The notes beneath the pieces were generated by a model, which made no database searches, was not told the origin of the DNA, and was given only the letters and a program-made list of their open reading frames with translations. 9,987 nucleotides of DNA. It comes from an uncultured Clostridia bacterium. GTDB lineage: Bacteria; Bacillota; Clostridia; Peptostreptococcales; Anaerovoracaceae. Where the stretch lies: contig CAKQVC010000050.1 of assembly GCA_934277655.1 (NCBI GenBank), forward strand, positions 1 through 9,987, written 5' to 3'. Made by a program: the position numbers and the translations under genes. Shown here one piece after another: positions 1 through 5,454 of this stretch; position 1 is the first letter of the stretch, and every line of letters begins with the position of its first letter.

Positions 1-1158
1 GTTGTAAAGAAGCGGATTGGTGTTGGAATCTTCGTAGTTGAGCGTTGTCAGGCTGATGTCTTCCATGGAAGTGATTTCTGTGATCTTCGGATATTTTTTC
101 ATTACGTAGCTTGCAAGCGTAAACATATCTCTTGCACTCATGCTGTTCTGACGTTTAGATGTTACAGCACTTGCTGAGTAATTCGGCAGTCCGTGAGGAT
201 TATAGAAAACAGCTGTCTTTAAACCCAGTTGTTTTGCTTTCTGGTTCATCAGCTTTACGAATTCTGCTTCAGAGCCTGCAACATGTTCTGCAAGAGCTAA
301 AGCACATTCATTGCTGGATGGTACGAGCATGCCTTCCAGAAGATCCTGCATGGATGCTTTCTGTCCTTCTGTCATTGGGATGACGTGATCTTCAGATTTT
401 GATTCTTTCTCAACCGCTTTTGAAATAGTAACGGTGTCGTTCATGGAAATTTTTCCTGCATCGATGGCTTCCATGACAAGTAGATAGGTCATCAGCTTGG
501 TCGTGCTTGCGATCGCAGTCTTATTGTCTGCTTTGGATTCATAAAGAATTTCGCCGGTTGTAGAATTTCCCAGGATCGTTCCATCAAGGAAACTGAAATA
601 TCCGTCTTCATCAAGCTGGTTGATGTCGATGATAAAATCCTTTGCAGTGTCGATCTTAAGTTGATTTGTGGAAACATATTCGATGTTCAGTCCCAGTGCC
701 AGGCTTAAGTCTACAAGCTTGATATAAAAATCCTGACCCTTTTCATATATATAGTATCTGACAAACTTACCATTAATGTTCAGATCCCAGCCGGCAGAGG
801 AAAGATCTACGCTGCTTCCGTCTCCGCAGGCATTTTCTCCGCCGACAGGCTCATAAGCCTTCCCGGGTTCCAAATTGAACATTTTTTCTTTTTCGTCATA
901 TGTTACATTGAACTGGCGGGAGGTTCCGTTTAGTGCAGCTGCAACGTCACGGATGGAAATGTACGTGTTGTAAGTGTAGGATGCATTGTAGCCTTTGACT
1001 GTTACCGGTGCTTTGGCATCAACGATCAATGTCTGGTCTGCCGCGTCAAGCTGATCCGCTGCAAACGCTGCAGGGGCCGCAGCAAAACTCATGGTAAAGA
1101 TCACAGTGATGATCAGAAGTACGCTGGCAAAGCGCGATTTGATGCTAGATGTTTTCAT
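1..1158 (-). CDS. D-alanyl-D-alanine carboxypeptidase (peptidase S11), 3' end outside window
   Basis: The frame is open for 386 codons from ATG at 1158 to the left edge, with no stop. The start is supported by GGAG nine bases upstream. Residues 1-33 form a Sec signal peptide: basic start, hydrophobic core at about 13-28, and an AFA cleavage site before A34. Residues about 40-175 resemble copper amine oxidase N-terminal (stalk) repeats, with ISIRDVAAALNG at 67-78 and a second weaker copy around DLSLALGL at 150-157. The catalytic domain follows, with the nucleophile motif S218-T-T-K221 and the SxN motif S281-S-N283. The third family motif, KTG, should lie just beyond the edge. Family members trim the terminal D-Ala from peptidoglycan pentapeptides outside the membrane. 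It is divergent from the S10 operon. Family assignment is firm; the exact paralogue (DacA/DacF-like) is not resolved, and a C-terminal anchor cannot be judged. Confidence 0.93.
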   Translation of the reverse strand, partial: MKTSSIKSRFASVLLIITVIFTMSFAAAPAAFAADQLDAADQTLIVDAKAPVTVKGYNASYTYNTYISIRDVAAALNGTSRQFNVTYDEKEKMFNLEPGKAYEPVGGENACGDGSSVDLSSAGWDLNINGKFVRYYIYEKGQDFYIKLVDLSLALGLNIEYVSTNQLKIDTAKDFIIDINQLDEDGYFSFLDGTILGNSTTGEILYESKADNKTAIASTTKLMTYLLVMEAIDAGKISMNDTVTISKAVEKESKSEDHVIPMTEGQKASMQDLLEGMLVPSSNECALALAEHVAGSEAEFVKLMNQKAKQLGLKTAVFYNPHGLPNYSASAVTSKRQNSMSARDMFTLASYVMKKYPKITEITSMEDISLTTLNYEDSNTNPLLYN

Positions 1159-1182
1159 GATGTTCTTCTCCTTTTTATCTGG

Positions 1183-1211
1183 TTTATACTGCAGTCCGGC
1201 CAGCAGCACAA
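1183..1211 (-). promoter_or_regulatory. Candidate proximal promoter of the carboxypeptidase gene
   Basis: Read on the - strand, TTGTGC (1211-1206) and TATAAA (1188-1183) are separated by exactly 17 bases, a sigma-A-like arrangement. It would place the transcript start about 20 bases before the gene's ribosome binding site. The spacer coincides with an imperfect 18-base palindrome (1189-1206), so the site could be controlled by a repressor. The -35 box is only a partial match. Confidence 0.4.
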
Positions 1212-1228
1212 AAGATCTTCTGGTTAGG

Positions 1229-1234
1229 ATTATA
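1229..1234 (-). promoter_or_regulatory. Candidate alternative -10 box for the carboxypeptidase gene
   Basis: A perfect TATAAT lies on the - strand at 1234-1229. No convincing -35 box sits 16-18 bases upstream (TGCACC is the best available) and the extended -10 TG is absent. It competes with the site at 1183-1211 as the true promoter. Confidence 0.25.
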
Positions 1235-1385
1235 CCGAATGGGGCTGTCCTGGTGCAGTTGTTCTTTATTAGAGCAAAATGTGTGCCAAAATTTTATCAA
1301 TCCTTCGTGTTTTGAAACCGTTAGAAAATCAGGCTGTCCGACGAAGATAAAAAATCGGGAGAAAATAATTTGCAAAGAAATAACG

Positions 1386-1407
1386 AAAAAAGTCCGAAAA
1401 ACCGGAC
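1386..1407 (-). terminator. Terminator-like hairpin on the - strand, upstream of the carboxypeptidase gene
   Basis: On the - strand the sequence reads GTCCG, a six-base loop GTTTTT, then CGGAC, followed directly by six T residues. The stem is short (5 bp) but GC-rich and the U-tract is uninterrupted. No gene on the - strand ends here, so it would stop leftward transcripts entering the carboxypeptidase gene, or act as an attenuator for a transcript started near 1426. Confidence 0.4.
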
Positions 1408-1432
1408 GGGAATTCCGGAAAAAAGCATAAAA

Positions 1433-1461
1433 AATATAATAAAAGAATTTTAACAGTGCAA
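1433..1461 (-). promoter_or_regulatory. Candidate distal - strand promoter upstream of the terminator-like hairpin
   Basis: TTGCAC (1461-1456) and TATATT (1438-1433) on the - strand are 17 bases apart. Transcription would start near 1426 and meet the hairpin at 1407-1386 within about 40 bases. The surrounding DNA is very A/T-rich, so chance matches are common and this remains weak. Confidence 0.25.
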
Positions 1462-1543
1462 AATAGATGAATAAATAAATAAAAGAAAACGCCAATATGT
1501 GTGTAAAAGAATAGAAAGCTGAGAGGATTGAAAACACTAAATG

Positions 1544-1590
1544 ATGCTCCTAAAAAAATTTAAAATTTAATGAAAAAAATTTAAAAAAAG
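1544..1590 (+). promoter_or_regulatory. A/T-tract UP-element-like region of the S10 promoter
   Basis: Phased runs of A and T, almost without G or C, lie immediately upstream of the -35 box at 1593. Such tracts bind the RNA polymerase alpha C-terminal domain at strong ribosomal promoters. Assignment rests on composition and position only. Confidence 0.45.
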
Positions 1591-1592
1591 AC

Positions 1593-1621
1593 TTGCCAAA
1601 CGAAACAAAATAGGATATACT
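1593..1621 (+). promoter_or_regulatory. Sigma-A promoter of the S10-spc ribosomal operon
   Basis: TTGCCA (1593-1598) and TATACT (1616-1621) are separated by 17 bases, each one or two bases off consensus, with an A/T-rich upstream tract. This is the best promoter match on the + strand before rpsJ. The predicted start is about 1628, giving a leader of about 240 bases. Since no promoter or terminator is evident further on, it probably drives all ribosomal genes in the window. Confidence 0.75.
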
Positions 1622-1627
1622 AAAAAA

Positions 1628-1867
1628 GCTTGCTTAAGGCGATGAAACGGGAAGTTGCTGAGCTATCAGGTAATTTCCGTGGAGAATTGTTCCCACCAGA
1701 TGGGAGCGAAGGGATTCGCCTGATTTTTGCTTTGTGCGTAAATGTAGGAAACGCAGAAGCGCGTGTACGAAAGCAAGAAAAACACTGTACGCGTTGAAAT
1801 CAAGGCATTTTGAACCCCTTGTACGAGCATAGCGTAAACAGTACAAAAATATTTCAGGAGGACAACA
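1628..1867 (+). promoter_or_regulatory. Structured 5' leader of the S10 operon
   Basis: This 240-base untranslated stretch can fold extensively. A long arm pairs 1665-1677 with 1711-1724 (13 bp with wobbles and one bulged C), topped by hairpin 1689-1695/1701-1707, and ends in a run of five T (1724-1728). A second arm pairs 1724-1733 with 1770-1779 (10 bp, one wobble) around hairpin 1735-1739/1751-1755. Further 3', CAAGG/CCTTG (1801-1805/1817-1821) and TTGTAC/GTACAA (1819-1824/1841-1846) exclude each other. Escherichia coli uses an S10 leader for L4 autogenous control, so a comparable role is possible, but no homology to that leader is recognised. Pairings were found by eye, without energy calculation. 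Confidence 0.5.
1642..1797 (+). CDS. Possible 51-codon upstream reading frame in the S10 leader
   Basis: ATG at 1642 opens a 51-residue frame beginning MKREVAELSGNF and closing with CHCTR-like residues (KHCTR) before TGA at 1795-1797. The only ribosome-binding match is AAGG two bases before the ATG, which is too close to work well, and the predicted transcript would have only about 14 bases before it. It uses CGG, CGA and CGC codons that the neighbouring ribosomal genes largely avoid. The same bases form the strong RNA pairings of the leader, so the open frame may be incidental. I do not recognise the peptide. Confidence 0.2.
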   Translation: MKREVAELSGNFRGELFPPDGSEGIRLIFALCVNVGNAEARVRKQEKHCTR

Positions 1868-2179
1868 ATGAGCGAATTACAAAAAATCAGAATTAAGCTG
1901 AAAGCTTATGACCATGCGTTATTAGACCAGTCTGCTGCTAAGATCGTTGAAACGGCGAAGAAAACAGGCGCAGATGTTTCCGGTCCGATTCCGCTGCCTA
2001 CAGAAAAAGAAGTAGTGACAATTTTAAGAGCTGTACACAAGTACAAAGACAGCAGAGAGCAGTTCGAACAGAGAACTCACAAGAGACTGATCGATATCAC
2101 AAATGCGACTCTTAAAACTACAGACGCTTTAACGAAGCTGGACTTACCTGCAGGCGTTGACATCGAAATCAAACTCTAA
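1868..2179 (+). CDS. rpsJ: 30S ribosomal protein S10
   Basis: The 103-residue protein matches bacterial S10 throughout: the N-terminal [11 protein letters not shown] strand (about 7-17), the central [11 protein letters not shown] loop (40-50), which is the long loop reaching into the 30S head, and the [12 protein letters not shown] segment (65-76). Length is normal (usually 100-105). S10 sits in the 30S head and, as NusE, pairs with NusB in antitermination. AGGAGG at 1856-1861 sets the start. It is the first gene after the promoter and is separated from rplC by an unusual 180-base non-coding gap. Nothing is odd in the protein itself. Confidence 0.98.
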   Translation: MSELQKIRIKLKAYDHALLDQSAAKIVETAKKTGADVSGPIPLPTEKEVVTILRAVHKYKDSREQFEQRTHKRLIDITNATLKTTDALTKLDLPAGVDIEIKL

Positions 2180-2359
2180 ACTGTCTCGACAGGAGCTTGA
2201 TTCGAAAAATGAATTAGCAAGGGACCTTCCCTTAGTAAGAACTCATGAGAGGGAACGGCTGAACGGACTTACCTGTGTAGATTCCGAGGTGCAAAGATGC
2301 TGGCACCGGCAACAGCCAGTCACACCAGAGAGTTCCAATGTTAAGAAAAGGAGAAAAAT
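2180..2359 (+). promoter_or_regulatory. Structured non-coding region between rpsJ and rplC (candidate cis-regulatory RNA)
   Basis: No gene fills these 180 bases. Visible pairings include CTGT/ACAG (2181-2184/2189-2192), an 8-bp stem with a TAG bulge (2196-2203/2211-2221), and a palindrome AAGGGA/TCCCTT (2219-2224/2228-2233). TCCCTT can instead pair with AGGGAA at 2250-2255. A distal domain is closed by GAACTC/GAGTTC (2239-2244/2330-2335) or, alternatively, GGAAC/GTTCC (2252-2256/2332-2336), enclosing TGTG/CACA (2274-2277/2321-2324), GGTGC/GCACC (2288-2292/2303-2307) and CTGGC/GCCAG (2300-2304/2315-2319). There is no U-tract, so control would act on translation or RNA processing rather than termination. 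I recognise no known family. Pairings are by eye. Confidence 0.5.
2297..2344 (+). CDS. Possible 15-codon leader peptide before rplC
   Basis: GAGGTG (2286-2291) stands five bases before ATG at 2297, opening a 15-residue frame, MLAPATASHTREFQC, that stops at TAA 2342-2344, directly before the rplC ribosome binding site (2346-2353). Position and spacing suit a translationally coupled leader peptide, but the length is short enough to arise by chance and the SD overlaps the GGTGC stem. Treat as a candidate. Confidence 0.2.
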   Translation: MLAPATASHTREFQC

Positions 2360-2995
2360 ATGAAAACAATCTTAGGAAAGAAGATGGGCATGACTCAGAT
2401 CTTCGATGAAGAAGGAAATGTGATTCCGGTAACTGTCATCGAAGCTGGCCCGGCAGTTGTAACTCAGGTTAAAACAGTTGAAACTGATGGTTACAACGCA
2501 GTACAGATCGGTTTTGAAGAACAGAAACCGCAGAGGGTTAACAAACCGTTAACTGGACATTTTGAAAAAGCTGGCGTAACACCGAAGAAGCACCTGGCTG
2601 AGTTCAGAACTGAAGAAGGCGAAACTTACGAAGTGGGACAGGCAATTACAGTTGCTGATTTCGAAGTTGGCAAGAAACTGGACGTTACCGGTACTTCCAA
2701 AGGTAAAGGTACGCAGGGTAACATCAAGAGACACGGACATCACAGAGGCCCTATGAGCCATGGCTCCAAGCATAAGAGACTTGCCGGCGCACTTGCTGCA
2801 GGTACTTATCCTTCCAGAGTATTCAAGGGTAATGCTGGTCCGGGAAGAATGGGCAGAGACACTGTTACAGTTCAAAACGTTGTACTGGTAAAAGTTATTG
2901 AAGAGAGAAACCTCATGCTCGTTAAGGGCGCTGTTCCGGGAAACAAAGGTGGACTGGTTCGCGTTCAGTACGCAGTAAAAGGTCAGGACAAATAG
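2360..2995 (+). CDS. rplC: 50S ribosomal protein L3
   Basis: The 211-residue product is a full-length L3. It begins with the hallmark MKTILGKKMGMTQIF (1-15), has the beta-barrel segment with VTVIEAGPAVVTQ (24-36), and carries the long rRNA-reaching loop with KGTQGNIKRHGHHRGP (116-131), SHGSKHKR (133-140) and the GNAGPGRMG region. L3 is an early-assembling protein near the 3' end of 23S rRNA whose loop approaches the peptidyl transferase centre. AAAAGGAG (2346-2353), six bases before the ATG, fixes the start. It follows the 180-base structured region, so its translation may be the target of control there. rplD follows after 29 bases. Confidence 0.98.
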   Translation: MKTILGKKMGMTQIFDEEGNVIPVTVIEAGPAVVTQVKTVETDGYNAVQIGFEEQKPQRVNKPLTGHFEKAGVTPKKHLAEFRTEEGETYEVGQAITVADFEVGKKLDVTGTSKGKGTQGNIKRHGHHRGPMSHGSKHKRLAGALAAGTYPSRVFKGNAGPGRMGRDTVTVQNVVLVKVIEERNLMLVKGAVPGNKGGLVRVQYAVKGQDK

Positions 2996-3024
2996 AATAG
3001 ACTTTTGGAAAGGAGGAAGTACAA

Positions 3025-3648
3025 ATGGCAAAAGTAACAATGCTTAACATGGCAGGAGCTGAAGCGGGTTCGATCGAATTAAACGATGCGATCTTCGGAA
3101 TCACTCCAAACGAAAACGCTGTTCACGCAGTGGTAAAAAACTACTTGGCTAACCAGAGACAGGGTACTCAGTCTGCAAAGACCAGAGGCGAAGTCAGAGG
3201 GGGCGGTAGAAAGCCTTTCAGACAAAAAGGAACGGGTCGTCACAGACAGGGAAGCACAACTGACCCATCACAGATCGGTGGTGGCGTAGTATTCGCACCA
3301 AAGCCTCGCGACTATAGATATACATTACCTAAAAAATTAAGAAGACTTGCAATGAAGTCTGCACTTTCCTCAAAGGTAGCAGAGAAAGAGATCATCGTTT
3401 TAGATGAACTGAAATTCGAAGCTCCGAAGACGAAGGAAATGATCAAGGTGCTGGCAAATGTTAAGGCTGGCAAGAAAGCTCTGATCATTATGGCAGAAAA
3501 AGACGAAAACGTTGTAAGATCTGCGGCAAACATCCCGGGCGTAAGAACTGCTCTGGTTGGAACAATGAATGTTTACGAAATCGTAAACCACGAAAGCTTC
3601 ATCGTAACGCAGGAAGCTGTAAAGAAGATTGAGGAGGTGTACATCTAA
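3025..3648 (+). CDS. rplD: 50S ribosomal protein L4
   Basis: The 207 residues match bacterial L4. There is a conserved internal loop starting at [15 protein letters not shown], with G69-T-G71 in the region where macrolide-resistance changes occur in other bacteria, then [13 protein letters not shown] and the C-terminal alpha/beta domain ending [17 protein letters not shown]4 binds 23S domain I; its loop helps form the exit-tunnel constriction. In gamma-proteobacteria L4 also represses its own operon; whether that applies here is unknown. AAGGAGG at 3010-3016 supports the start. The stop codon overlaps the rplW start by one base. The loop reads [16 protein letters not shown] after GTG, unlike the RARQGS...QW form I remember for many Firmicutes. 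Confidence 0.98.
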   Translation: MAKVTMLNMAGAEAGSIELNDAIFGITPNENAVHAVVKNYLANQRQGTQSAKTRGEVRGGGRKPFRQKGTGRHRQGSTTDPSQIGGGVVFAPKPRDYRYTLPKKLRRLAMKSALSSKVAEKEIIVLDELKFEAPKTKEMIKVLANVKAGKKALIIMAEKDENVVRSAANIPGVRTALVGTMNVYEIVNHESFIVTQEAVKKIEEVYI

Positions 3649-3938
3649 TGAAAACAGCATATGATATCATTTTGACACCTGTTATTTCAGAACAGTCCAT
3701 GGACGTGGCTGCTGATAAAAAGTACACTTTCAAGGTTGCAGTAGATGCTAACAAAACTCAGGTTAAGCACGCTGTTGAAGAAATCTTCGGTGTTGAAGTA
3801 GCAAAAGTAAACATTATGAATTATGACGGTAAAGTTAAGAGAATGGGAAGAAGCGTTGGCAGAACTGCTGCTTACAAGAAAGCAATCGTAACCCTTACTT
3901 CTGGCAGTAAGGAAATCGAATTCTTCCAGGGACTATAA
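3648..3938 (+). CDS. rplW: 50S ribosomal protein L23
   Basis: The 96-residue protein matches L23: an N-terminal helix-entry segment [14 protein letters not shown] (about 6-19), a core with [22 protein letters not shown] (26-47), and a C-terminal half with GKVKRMG (60-66) and KKAIVTL (77-83). L23 lies beside the exit-tunnel mouth and is the docking site for trigger factor and signal recognition particle. Its ATG overlaps the rplD stop (TAATG), and GAGGAGG at 3631-3637 inside rplD supplies the ribosome binding site, so the two are probably translationally coupled. Length is normal. Confidence 0.97.
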   Translation: MKTAYDIILTPVISEQSMDVAADKKYTFKVAVDANKTQVKHAVEEIFGVEVAKVNIMNYDGKVKRMGRSVGRTAAYKKAIVTLTSGSKEIEFFQGL

Positions 3939-3956
3939 TTAGGAGGAAAGTGAACA

Positions 3957-4790
3957 ATGGGAATTAGAAAATATAATCCAACTACTCCTGGTCTTAGAGG
4001 TATGACGGTTTCTACTTTCGAAGAAATCACAACAAGCACACCTGAGAAATCACTGACTGTAACTCTTAAGAAGCACGCAGGAAGAAATAACAGAGGTAAG
4101 ATCACTGTAAGACACCAGGGTGGCGGAACAAGACCTAAATACAGAATCATCGACTTCAAGAGAACGAAAGATGGTGTTCCGGGAACAGTTAAAACAATCG
4201 AATACGATCCGAACAGAAGCGCTAATATCGCTCTGATCGTTTACGCAGATGGCGAAAAGAGATACATCATCGCGCCGAACAAGTTAGTTGTTGGTCAGCA
4301 GATCGTATCCGGACCGGACGCAGATATCGTTGTTGGAAACGCACTTCCGATCGCAAATATCCCGGTTGGTACTATTATCCACAACATCGAACTGAAGCCT
4401 GGTAAAGGTGCACAGCTTGCAAGATCTGCAGGAAACGGTGCTCAGCTGATGGCTAAAGAAGGAGATTACGCACAGGTAAGACTTCCGTCCGGCGAAGTTA
4501 GAAAAATCAGCATGAGATGCAGAGCTACCATCGGTGAAGTTGGAAACGGAGACCATGCGAACATCCAGATTGGTAAAGCAGGTCGTAAGAGACACATGGG
4601 CGTAAGACCTACTGTAAGAGGTTCTGTAATGAACCCTAACGATCACCCACATGGTGGTGGTGAAGGCAGAGCACCTGTTGGTCGTAAGAGCCCGGTTACT
4701 CCTTGGGGTAAACCTGCACTTGGCTACAAGACCAGAAAGAAGAACAAAGCTTCTAACAAATATATCGTAAAGAGAAGAAATGAAAAATAA
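3957..4790 (+). CDS. rplB: 50S ribosomal protein L2
   Basis: The 277 residues cover both L2 domains: the OB-fold half with [19 protein letters not shown] (about 39-57) and KYRIIDFKR (61-69), the SH3-like half with GNxxP-type loops and [21 protein letters not shown], then the conserved C-terminal motif D229-H-P-H-GGGEGR and [13 protein letters not shown]. The histidine-rich motif approaches the peptidyl transferase region, and L2 is needed for subunit association. Length matches the family (273-280). AGGAGG at 3941-3946 is ten bases before the ATG. It lies between rplW and rpsS in the usual order. No key residue is missing. Confidence 0.98.
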   Translation: MGIRKYNPTTPGLRGMTVSTFEEITTSTPEKSLTVTLKKHAGRNNRGKITVRHQGGGTRPKYRIIDFKRTKDGVPGTVKTIEYDPNRSANIALIVYADGEKRYIIAPNKLVVGQQIVSGPDADIVVGNALPIANIPVGTIIHNIELKPGKGAQLARSAGNGAQLMAKEGDYAQVRLPSGEVRKISMRCRATIGEVGNGDHANIQIGKAGRKRHMGVRPTVRGSVMNPNDHPHGGGEGRAPVGRKSPVTPWGKPALGYKTRKKNKASNKYIVKRRNEK

Positions 4791-4808
4791 TAGGAAGGAG
4801 CAGAAATA

Positions 4809-5090
4809 ATGGGTAGATCACTTAAAAAAGGTCCTTTCGTCAACGCTAAGCTGCTGAAAGCTATCGACGAGATGAATGCAGCTAACGAAAAGAAAGTTAT
4901 CAAAACATGGTCAAGACCATCCACAATATTCCCGCAGATGGTGGGACATACTATCGCAGTACACGACGGTAAGAAACATGTTCCTGTATATATTACAGAA
5001 GACATGGTAGGACATAGACTTGGAGAATTCGCTCCGACCAGAAACTACAGAGGTCACGCTGCTGACAAATCATCTAAGGTTAAGAAATAA
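4809..5090 (+). CDS. rpsS: 30S ribosomal protein S19
   Basis: The 93-residue protein has all S19 signatures: [11 protein letters not shown] at the start, [21 protein letters not shown] (34-54), [13 protein letters not shown] (57-69), GEFAPTR (72-78) and a basic C-terminal tail ending SSKVKK. S19 forms a complex with S13 in the 30S head and touches the A-site tRNA. AAGGAG at 4795-4800 sits eight bases before the ATG. Gaps to rplB and rplV are 18 and 17 bases. Confidence 0.98.
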   Translation: MGRSLKKGPFVNAKLLKAIDEMNAANEKKVIKTWSRPSTIFPQMVGHTIAVHDGKKHVPVYITEDMVGHRLGEFAPTRNYRGHAADKSSKVKK

Positions 5091-5107
5091 GAAAGGAGAT
5101 AGTAAAA

Positions 5108-5443
5108 ATGGAAGCAAAAGCAGTTGCTAAATATGTAAGAATGTCTCCTATCAAGCTGAAACCTGTTACTGACTTAGTAAGAGGTAAGGACTTAAACGAG
5201 GCATTGAACATTTTAAAGTTCACACCTGGCAAAGGTTCAGAAATCGTAGAAAAAGTTGTCAAATCAGCGGCAGCAAACGCTGAAAACAATTTCGATATGA
5301 ATCCAGACAATTTATATGTTGCAGAAGTATATGCCAACCAGGGCCCGACCATGAAGAGATGGAGAGCTGGTTCACAAGGCAGAGCATCAATCATCTTAAA
5401 GAGATCCAGCCACGTTGGTGTGACTCTGAGAGAGAAAGAATAG
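5108..5443 (+). CDS. rplV: 50S ribosomal protein L22
   Basis: The 111 residues match L22: AKYVRMSPIKLKPVTDLVRGKD (about 8-29), the EALNILKFTPGKG helix region (31-43), an alpha helix with IVEKVVKSAAANAENNF, and the tunnel beta-hairpin starting GPTMKRW at 79-85. L22 contacts all 23S domains and its hairpin lines the exit tunnel opposite L4. The hairpin tip reads RAGSQGRASIILKRSSH (86-102), where many bacteria have a P-R-A motif before GRA. AAAGGAG at 5092-5098 precedes the ATG. The TAG stop is part of the TAGGAGG ribosome binding site of rpsC. Confidence 0.97.
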   Translation: MEAKAVAKYVRMSPIKLKPVTDLVRGKDLNEALNILKFTPGKGSEIVEKVVKSAAANAENNFDMNPDNLYVAEVYANQGPTMKRWRAGSQGRASIILKRSSHVGVTLREKE

Positions 5444-5454
5444 GAGGTTCATGA

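Noticed and set aside
159..383. 74-codon + strand frame opposite the carboxypeptidase gene
   Set aside because: Antisense shadow; the - strand frame carries the SxxK and SxN motifs and a signal peptide.
1184..1537. 117-codon hydrophobic reading frame on the - strand
   Set aside because: It arises from T-rich intergenic DNA (Phe/Ile runs), has no ribosome binding site, and spans candidate promoters and a terminator-like hairpin.
1634..1846. 70-codon reading frame antisense to the S10 leader
   Set aside because: No ribosome binding site; best explained as the reverse of paired leader RNA.
2298..2310. TGGCACC resembling the T-box antiterminator bulge (TGGNACC)
   Set aside because: No stem I, specifier loop or downstream terminator fits in the available length, and ribosomal operons are not T-box targets; probably coincidence.
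2157..2363. 68-codon frame from TTG spanning the rpsJ end and the gap, ending in an ATGA overlap with rplC
   Set aside because: It starts inside rpsJ without a ribosome binding site, its composition is unlike a protein, and the gap is better explained as structured RNA.
2549..3040. 163-codon reading frame antisense to rplC
   Set aside because: Mirror of a highly expressed gene's codon pattern; rplC itself is certain.
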